DNA of 64,000 nucleotides from Novosphingobium sp. (GTDB lineage Bacteria > Pseudomonadota > Alphaproteobacteria > Sphingomonadales > Sphingomonadaceae), in assembly GCA_024236235.1 (NCBI GenBank), contig JACKKV010000004.1, positions 112,507-176,506 of the forward strand, in the 5' to 3' direction. Under the pieces are notes generated by a model. That model did no database searches, was not told where the DNA came from, and saw only the letters and a list, made by a program, of their open reading frames with translations. Both the position numbers and the translations under genes were made by a program. Position 1 is the stretch's first letter. Each line of letters opens with the position of its first letter. This document shows positions 58,688 through 64,000 of this stretch, one piece after another.

Positions 58688-59373
58688 CAACCCTCTCCAA
58701 AATGATCTGTGTCGTAAAGTATGCAGCTGTGCGTCACCACTTTCAGCGGATCGCGCGCCAGCGCACCGGCCAGGAACGGATCCTGCGCCGCCGCTGCGGC
58801 CCATGCCTCATGGCCCGCCGCCGCTTCATCCATGGTGTGGAAGGAAAAATCCATGACGCTTTCATGCGTGCCACACGGTTCGATGTTGTGAGCGATCGAC
58901 ATGTGCACCGGAGGCACCGGAAATGCCTTGGCGCTGGCGGCGAAGCTTTCGTCCAGCCGGGCGCGGAATGTGGACTGGTCCAGCCCGTCCGGTCGGCTGG
59001 CATAAGCAAACACCCGCACGGCGGCAGGGCGCGTTCCGATCAGGTCTTGTGCCTCCGTAACCAGATGCACAGCCTTCTGCCGCGCGAAGACCTGGTTGCC
59101 GTCAGCCATGATCGCAGGCATGTTGGGCGTGGCCAGCGATGCCTGGCAGGACGCCAGATCGGTGTAGTGCAGTTCGCCTACCCCGCCGAAACCGGGATCG
59201 GCACCGGCAAAGGCGGAACAATCCGCCACGCAATCATTCTGGACATAGATGCGCACCGGATCCCAGAACTCGCGGAACTGCATGGCGAACCCGCCATGCA
59301 TGCGCCAGCGCCGCGCCCAATACTCGCGGCTGTCACCCGCACGGCGTTGTTCGATATAGATGATCTTGATCAT
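58687..59373 (-). CDS. EthD-domain protein, copy 2
   Basis: A 228-residue protein with an EthD-like N-terminus (MIKIIYIEQRRAGDSREYW) and a repeated second half beginning near AVRVFAYASRPDGLD. It differs strongly from the EthD protein at 28538 but has the same two-lobe build. The ATG at 59373 is 15 nt after the esterase gene. EthD proteins often stand beside oxygenase systems; the role here is unknown. Confidence 0.75.
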   Translation of the reverse strand: MIKIIYIEQRRAGDSREYWARRWRMHGGFAMQFREFWDPVRIYVQNDCVADCSAFAGADPGFGGVGELHYTDLASCQASLATPNMPAIMADGNQVFARQKAVHLVTEAQDLIGTRPAAVRVFAYASRPDGLDQSTFRARLDESFAASAKAFPVPPVHMSIAHNIEPCGTHESVMDFSFHTMDEAAAGHEAWAAAAAQDPFLAGALARDPLKVVTHSCILYDTDHFGEG

Positions 59374-59388
59374 GCCTGACGTGTCCTT

Positions 59389-60294
59389 CTAGACGGCTTG
59401 GCCCAGTCTGGCCCGGCCCCAATTGCCCGCGCGCGCGATGGCCGCATCGGCAACGGTGCAGTTGCCCGCCTCAAACTGGTAGACGTGCTGCATCTGCGGA
59501 TCGATCTCCAGCGTGACATCGACCCCCGCCTCGTGCGCCTTGGCGGCGAAGGCCCGGCTGTCATCCAGCAGCACATCGTGCCCGCCGACCTGGATCAGCA
59601 TGGGCGGCAGGCCGGCCAGGTCGGCACACAGCGGATTGGCCAGCGGATCGTGCGGATCACCATCCGGCCCCAGGAACACCGGGATGAAGGCCAGCGTCGC
59701 CTCGCGCGAGCCGAGCCTGTCCAGCTCCGCATTGGTGACATAGCTTTCGCCCTTCGCCTCCGTATCGAGATAGGGGGCCAACGGGATCGAACCGGCGGGC
59801 ATCGGTAAACCCTGCCCGCGCGCCAGCAGCAGTGCCGAAATGGCCAGCGCACCCCCGGCTGAATCGCCTGCGAAGAGGATTTTCCCGGGCGGCACGCCTT
59901 CGCTTTCCAGCAGGAAACGATAGGCCGAAACCGCATCTTCGACCTGCGCAGGATGCGTGTGTTCGGGCGCGCGCCGGTAATCGATGATCAGCGCGCGGCA
60001 GCCAAGCGCTCGGGCGAAATGGCCGTAAAGCTTGCGATGCGAATGGAGCGAACCCAGCGCATAGCCGCCCCCGTGGAAGCAAAGCACTGCGGCCTGCGCA
60101 TCAGCCATGGCGTCCGGGACCGCCCACAAGGCGGCCATCCCCGCCACATCCGCAGCCTGATAGCTGACGCCATCGGGTTCGGCGGTGACATCGCCCCATT
60201 GATCGAACAGGGCCCGCACCCCCTCTATCGGCATGCCAGGATCAGCCGCCATCGCCGCGACCCAGCTGTCATAGAGTCTCGCCAGAGCGGACAT
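59389..60294 (-). CDS. Alpha/beta hydrolase, HSL-type esterase, second probable lactonase
   Basis: A 301-residue HSL-branch hydrolase: CFHGGGYALG (oxyanion, 72-81), YRRAPEHTHPA, nucleophile Ser145 in GDSAGG, then Asp in GGHDVLLDD and His in MQHVYQFE. The ATG at 60294 overlaps the alcohol dehydrogenase stop (TGATG). Like the hydrolase at 7526 it neighbours a ChnD-like alcohol dehydrogenase and a BVMO, here divergent. It probably hydrolyses the ester or lactone made by the BVMO at 61510. Confidence 0.92.
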   Translation of the reverse strand: MSALARLYDSWVAAMAADPGMPIEGVRALFDQWGDVTAEPDGVSYQAADVAGMAALWAVPDAMADAQAAVLCFHGGGYALGSLHSHRKLYGHFARALGCRALIIDYRRAPEHTHPAQVEDAVSAYRFLLESEGVPPGKILFAGDSAGGALAISALLLARGQGLPMPAGSIPLAPYLDTEAKGESYVTNAELDRLGSREATLAFIPVFLGPDGDPHDPLANPLCADLAGLPPMLIQVGGHDVLLDDSRAFAAKAHEAGVDVTLEIDPQMQHVYQFEAGNCTVADAAIARAGNWGRARLGQAV

Positions 60295-61349
60295 CACGCG
60301 CCCTCCAGCACCAGCCGCCCCGATACCTTGCCCTGTTCCAGCAGCTCCAGCGCTTCGTTCGCGCAATCCTTGGGCATGCAGCTGATGGGCATCGGCTGCA
60401 GCTTGCCGGACTGGGCCAGCGCGATGACCTCGCGCAAATCCTGCCGGCTACCGGTAATCGTGCCGATGATCGAGCGCGGCTTGAAAATCATGCCCGCCAG
60501 CGAAAGCGGGTAATCGCCACCGCCCACACCCACCAGCGCCAGCTTGCCGGTCTTCGACAGGCAATCCATCGCCATGCCGATGGTGTTGCGATTGCCGACG
60601 AAGTCGAGCGCGGCAAACAGCCGCCCTTCGGCCGCCGCCACGATCTCTGCCACCGGGTCGCCTGCCCTGGGGTCGAAGGCCCGCTCCGCCCCGGCGGCGA
60701 TCGCTTCCGCACGCTTCTGTTCGTCAATGTCGACCACGAACATCCGGTCATGGCCCAGCGCCTGCAGCATGGCCATGGCCGCGCGGCCCAGTCCGCCCGC
60801 ACCCATGATCAGCACCGGCGTGCCCGCGCGCAATTCACCCAGCTTGCGGATCGCGGAATAGACGGTCAGCCCCGAACAGGCGAAGGTCGAGGCCAGCGCC
60901 GGATCGATCCCGTCAAAGGCGAACAGATAGCTGCTGTCAGGCACCATCACATGGCTGCCGAAGCCACCATCTCGGATCGTCCCGAGCGAGCGGGAATTGA
61001 GGCACATGTTTTCCTGGTCACTGGTGCAGAACTCGCAGGTTCCACAGCCCATCCACGGATAGACGATGCGGTGATCGCCGATGGCAGCGCCCGCTGCCTC
61101 CGGCCCCATCGCCACCACCCGGCCGACGATCTCGTGCCCCGGCGCACAGGGCAGCTTGACCCCGCGATCCGTGACCTTCAGTATCTGCCCGTTGCCCAGG
61201 TCGAATTCGCCCTTCACGAAATGAATGTCGGAATGGCACACGCCGCAATGCGTCACCTCCAGCACGATTTCCGTGCCCTGCGGTTCGGGATCGGGATATT
61301 CGATCGCCTGGAGCGGCTTGTGATTTTCGACGACTGACCAGCGCCTCAT
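60294..61349 (-). CDS. Zinc-dependent alcohol dehydrogenase, ChnD-like, second copy
   Basis: A 351-residue medium-chain dehydrogenase. GVCHSD and APGHEIVG supply the catalytic zinc ligands, GCGTCEFCTSDQENMC the structural zinc, and GAGGLG the NAD site. It is a paralog of the protein at 8467, with the same insert (GNGQILKVTDRGVKLP). GAGGAT upstream supports the ATG at 61349. First gene of a four-gene minus operon and divergent from the third BVMO, so each ChnD-like dehydrogenase has its own BVMO and HSL hydrolase. Confidence 0.93.
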   Translation of the reverse strand: MRRWSVVENHKPLQAIEYPDPEPQGTEIVLEVTHCGVCHSDIHFVKGEFDLGNGQILKVTDRGVKLPCAPGHEIVGRVVAMGPEAAGAAIGDHRIVYPWMGCGTCEFCTSDQENMCLNSRSLGTIRDGGFGSHVMVPDSSYLFAFDGIDPALASTFACSGLTVYSAIRKLGELRAGTPVLIMGAGGLGRAAMAMLQALGHDRMFVVDIDEQKRAEAIAAGAERAFDPRAGDPVAEIVAAAEGRLFAALDFVGNRNTIGMAMDCLSKTGKLALVGVGGGDYPLSLAGMIFKPRSIIGTITGSRQDLREVIALAQSGKLQPMPISCMPKDCANEALELLEQGKVSGRLVLEGA

Positions 61350-61431
61350 CGGTTCATCCTCTGTTCGGGTGATGCAGGCTGCGTGCCTGCCGACGCTTTT
61401 TCACATCGCGCCTTGACGCGGGACATTAAAG

Positions 61432-61446
61432 CCGATCAATTATCGG
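61432..61446. promoter_or_regulatory. Candidate operator between alcohol dehydrogenase and third BVMO
   Basis: CCGAT-caatt-ATCGG, an inverted repeat with 5-bp arms, near the middle of the 160-nt divergent promoter region (61350-61509). Confidence 0.35.
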
Positions 61447-61473
61447 ATACAAGACAATTCCGCGCCACACCTT

Positions 61474-61512
61474 CATTTGGCGCGTCATCGGGAAAGGGCG
61501 CAACGCCAAATG
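61474..61512 (+). promoter_or_regulatory. Hairpin enclosing the ribosome site and start codon of third BVMO
   Basis: CATTTGGCG (61474-61482) pairs perfectly with CGCCAAATG (61504-61512). The second arm ends in the ATG of the BVMO gene, and the purine-rich GGGAAAGGG ribosome site lies in the 21-nt loop. If transcription starts upstream of 61474 the start codon would be base-paired, suggesting translational control. Confidence 0.5.
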
Positions 61513-63294
61513 GCTGACAAGTCTCTGGACATCGAGGCGATCCGCGCCAGATACCGGCAGGAACGCGAGCGGCGGCTGACCCCGGCCGGGACTGACCAGT
61601 ACCGCTTCGCCGAAGGTGAGCTGGCAGGGCTGGATGCCGATCCCTATGCCCCGCCGCCTGCCCCGCGCGCCGCGCTGGATGAGGAGCTTGACCTGCTGGC
61701 GATCGGTGCGGGGCTGGGCGGTCTGCAGCTGGGCGCGGAACTGCGGCGCAAGCGGATTGACAATTTCCGCATACTGGACGTTGCGGCCGATTTCGGCGGC
61801 ACCTGGTACTGGAACCGCTACCCCGGCCTGCGCTGCGACGTCGAATCCTACATCTACCTGCCGTTTCTGGAAGAAACTGGCTACATGCCCACCGAACGCT
61901 ATGTGCGCGGCAGCGAGATTTTCGCCTATTGTCAGCTTCTGGGGCGCCATTTCGGCCTCTATGACCGCGCGCTGTTCCAGACCGCGATCACCGGCATGCG
62001 CTGGGACGATGACGCGGCGCGCTGGGTCGTCACCACTGATCGCGGCGACACTTTCCGCGCCCGTTTCGTCACCACGCAGAGCGGCATCTTCAGCCGCCCG
62101 CAATTTCCGGGCATTGCGGGGATCGAACACTTCAAGGGCAAGATGTTCCACAGCGCGCGCTGGGACTATGCCTACACCGGCGGCAATGGCGATGGCGGGC
62201 TGGACCGGCTGGCGGACAAGCGGGTCGGCCTGATCGGCACCGGCGCCACCGCCTTGCAGGTGGTCCCGGAACTGGCGCGGGATGCAGCTCATCTCACCAT
62301 CTTTCAGCGCACCCCGACTGCGGTGGGCGTGCGCGACAACGGGCCGACCGATCCCGCATGGTTCGCCTCCCTGCCTCCCGGCTGGCAGCGCGAACGGGAG
62401 ATTACCTTCAATCAGATCGCAAATGGCGAAAAGGTGGATTGCCCGATTGACGACGGCTGGTCACGCTTCTTCAACCGGCTGATCGCTGCGGTCGAGGCGC
62501 TGCCCGAAGATCAGCGCACGGCAGAAGCCATCGGCGCAGCACAGGAGGCAGCCGATTTCGCTTATAACGAGATCGTTCGCGCCCGGGTGGATGACGAGGT
62601 CAGCGATCCCGAAAAAGCGGCGCTGCTCAAGGCGTGGTATCGCACCTTGTGCAAACGGCCGGGTTTCAGCGACGATTACTTGCCAGCCTGCAATCGCGAC
62701 AATGTCGACATCGTCGACGTCAGCGGGGGGGTGGACCGGATCAGCGAGGATGCGGTGATCGTCAACGGGCGCTCCTATCCGGTTGATTGCCTCATCTTCT
62801 GCACCGGGTTCGAACTGGGCACAACCTGGGCGCACCAGGCCGGATATGACGTGATCGGGCGCGACGGGCGCAGACTGTCCGAAAAATGGGACCAGGGACT
62901 GGTGACCTATCACGGCCTGTTCAGCCACGGTTTTCCCAATATCTTTTTCATGGGCCTGACGCAGACTGGAACCACGGTGAACGTGCCGCACATGCTGCGC
63001 GAACAGATCGATCACCTGACCTATATCGTGCGCCGGTGTCTGGACGAAGGGCTGACGCGGGTGGAGGCGACGCGGGAAGCAGAACAGGGCTGGCAACAGC
63101 AAATTGCCGCAGTGAACGAAGCGCGCCGTCCCTTTCAGGAAGCCTGCACGCCCGGTTATTTCAATGCGGAAGGAAAGGCAGAGGACCGGCGCAGCGCGAT
63201 CGGTTCGGGCATGTACTTCCCTTCCACCGCTTTTTTCCGCATGTGGGAGGAATGGCGCGCGGCAGGCCGCTTCGAAGGGCTCGACGTTAGCTAG
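61510..63294 (+). CDS. Baeyer-Villiger monooxygenase, long form with N-terminal extension
   Basis: A 594-residue type I BVMO with about 65 extra residues before the FAD motif GAGLGG. GGTWYWNRYPGLRCD, fingerprint FKGKMFHSARWD and second motif GTGATA (Gly to Ala at the last position) follow. Length and the GRHFGLYDRALFQT segment recall enzymes for large rings or steroids such as cyclopentadecanone monooxygenase; this is inference. The ATG at 61510 is the only ATG in reach; a TTG at 61477 is in frame. It is divergent from the alcohol dehydrogenase, hydrolase, EthD and SDR operon. The start codon lies in a hairpin. Confidence 0.94.
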   Translation: MADKSLDIEAIRARYRQERERRLTPAGTDQYRFAEGELAGLDADPYAPPPAPRAALDEELDLLAIGAGLGGLQLGAELRRKRIDNFRILDVAADFGGTWYWNRYPGLRCDVESYIYLPFLEETGYMPTERYVRGSEIFAYCQLLGRHFGLYDRALFQTAITGMRWDDDAARWVVTTDRGDTFRARFVTTQSGIFSRPQFPGIAGIEHFKGKMFHSARWDYAYTGGNGDGGLDRLADKRVGLIGTGATALQVVPELARDAAHLTIFQRTPTAVGVRDNGPTDPAWFASLPPGWQREREITFNQIANGEKVDCPIDDGWSRFFNRLIAAVEALPEDQRTAEAIGAAQEAADFAYNEIVRARVDDEVSDPEKAALLKAWYRTLCKRPGFSDDYLPACNRDNVDIVDVSGGVDRISEDAVIVNGRSYPVDCLIFCTGFELGTTWAHQAGYDVIGRDGRRLSEKWDQGLVTYHGLFSHGFPNIFFMGLTQTGTTVNVPHMLREQIDHLTYIVRRCLDEGLTRVEATREAEQGWQQQIAAVNEARRPFQEACTPGYFNAEGKAEDRRSAIGSGMYFPSTAFFRMWEEWRAAGRFEGLDVS

Positions 63295-63304
63295 CCGGCT
63301 GCAC

Positions 63305-64000
63305 TTACAAGGCCGAAACCTTGCTATAGTGTGGCCCGAGGCCGCCTTCCGGCGCGGCCAGATCGAGTATGTCGATGCCGCTGCGGTTGAGCTCGCGCCC
63401 GGTCCACAGGGGATTGGCAAGCGTGCGTGCCGCATCCTCGTGGCCGGCTTTCCAGCGCTCTGTCATGGTCAGACGCGAGAACTGGTAATCCTTGGTGCCG
63501 CTGTCGAATTCGCCCGATCGGTTGATCAGCAGAACCAGCGTGACCGGACGATGCGGCCCGGCATTGTAAAGGGCCACCATGTCCGGGTCGTCACGCAATT
63601 CAGGCGGCAGCTTTTCGCGCAGCCGTGCCGCGTGCCCGGCAATGTCGTGAAGCTGGAGATAGCGGTCAGTGGTCAGGCGGGTGCGGCTGGACAAGCGGAT
63701 GTCCTTGTCACGCTGCTGCACTTCAAGCAGGCTTTTGGGCATATGGCCCCGGGCACTGAACAGGTCGATCTGGAAGACCAGCAGGGGATGATCGCCCGGC
63801 TCCTCCAGCACATATTGCAGCGGCGTGTTCGACACCATGCCGCCATCCCAGTAGTGCACGCCATCAATCTCGACAGAGGGCAGGCCGGGCGGCAGCGCCG
63901 CACTGGCCATGATATGCTCGGGCGCAATGGTCTGGTGCTTGCTGTCGAAATAGGCAAAGTTTCCGCTTTCGACCTCAACGGCGCCAACGCTCACACGCGG
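63305..64000 (-). CDS. Patatin-like phospholipase, C-terminal part, cut by window end
   Basis: The C-terminal 230 or so residues of a patatin-like lipase; the frame continues past the right edge, so the Ser of the dyad is outside. ASAALPPGLPSVEIDG and YWDGGMVSNTP contain the Asp-Gly-Gly motif with the catalytic aspartate. The region after it (QIDLFSARGHMPKSL) is common in bacterial patatins of this size. It converges with the third BVMO (10 nt between stops) and may belong to an unrelated lipid or polymer turnover function. Confidence 0.88.
   Translation of the reverse strand, partial: PRVSVGAVEVESGNFAYFDSKHQTIAPEHIMASAALPPGLPSVEIDGVHYWDGGMVSNTPLQYVLEEPGDHPLLVFQIDLFSARGHMPKSLLEVQQRDKDIRLSSRTRLTTDRYLQLHDIAGHAARLREKLPPELRDDPDMVALYNAGPHRPVTLVLLINRSGEFDSGTKDYQFSRLTMTERWKAGHEDAARTLANPLWTGRELNRSGIDILDLAAPEGGLGPHYSKVSAL

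Noticed and set aside
1..64000. Signs of insertion sequences, prophage, CRISPR or tRNA-linked islands
   Set aside because: I found no transposase or integrase motif, no regular direct-repeat array and no tRNA-like cloverleaf; absence by eye is not proof.

Overview
The window is a GC-rich, densely packed catabolic region, most likely from an alphaproteobacterium of the Sphingomonadales. That placement is an inference. It rests on two long TonB-dependent receptors with the N-terminal style common in sphingomonads, on CoA-dependent degradation genes packed in long operons with ATGA/TGATG overlaps, and on frequent GTG/TTG starts. I recognise 53 protein genes, the first and last cut by the window edges. 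I see no tRNA or rRNA gene, CRISPR array, transposase, integrase or DNA-binding regulator.

Layout. (1) 1-9519, plus strand: end of an acyl-CoA ligase, CaiB-type CoA transferase, luciferase-like monooxygenase, a lipocalin-like protein, then aldehyde dehydrogenase, Baeyer-Villiger monooxygenase (BVMO), esterase/lactonase and zinc alcohol dehydrogenase. (2) 9549-22454, minus strand: a 12-gene operon with two thiolase-like proteins lacking the usual cysteine, a two-domain DUF35-like protein, a metallo-beta-lactamase hydrolase, enoyl-CoA hydratase, a paired acyl-CoA dehydrogenase, an oxidoreductase, a three-subunit biotin carboxylase and a true thiolase. (3) 22743-31000: enoyl-CoA hydratase; divergent PQQ dehydrogenase plus cupin; second BVMO; operon of APH-like kinase, small helical partner and EthD protein. 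(4) 31102-36536: tandem TonB receptors with matching terminators. (5) 36834-48305: second APH-like kinase with thioesterase, MFS carrier, dehydrogenases, hydrolase, more luciferase-like monooxygenases, a second lipocalin-like gene, a second small helical protein, an Old Yellow Enzyme relative and a SnoaL-like protein. (6) 48399-57920: PcaF-type thiolase divergent from an operon of FadB-type fusion enzyme, fused APH-like kinase, third lipocalin-like gene and HyuA/HyuB. (7) 57926-64000: SDR, EthD, esterase and alcohol dehydrogenase divergent from a third BVMO, then the end of a patatin lipase.

Working together, the genes suggest uptake and breakdown of a hydrophobic cyclic substrate (terpenoid, alicyclic ketone or steroid-like). 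Import would be through the receptors; alcohols would be oxidised to ketones, oxygen inserted by BVMOs, lactones opened, hydroxyacids oxidised to (di)acids, and the acids activated to CoA esters and degraded by beta-oxidation. Two unusual modules may deal with blocked carbon skeletons. One is the 12-gene operon, which joins a steroid-side-chain-like dehydrogenase/hydratase/retro-aldolase set to a divergent biotin carboxylase. The other is a set of APH-like kinases with small helical partners resembling the LvaA/LvaB 4-hydroxyacyl-CoA kinase in arrangement. Two oxygen-using flavoenzyme genes carry matching FNR/FixK-like boxes at the same distance from a possible -10 hexamer.
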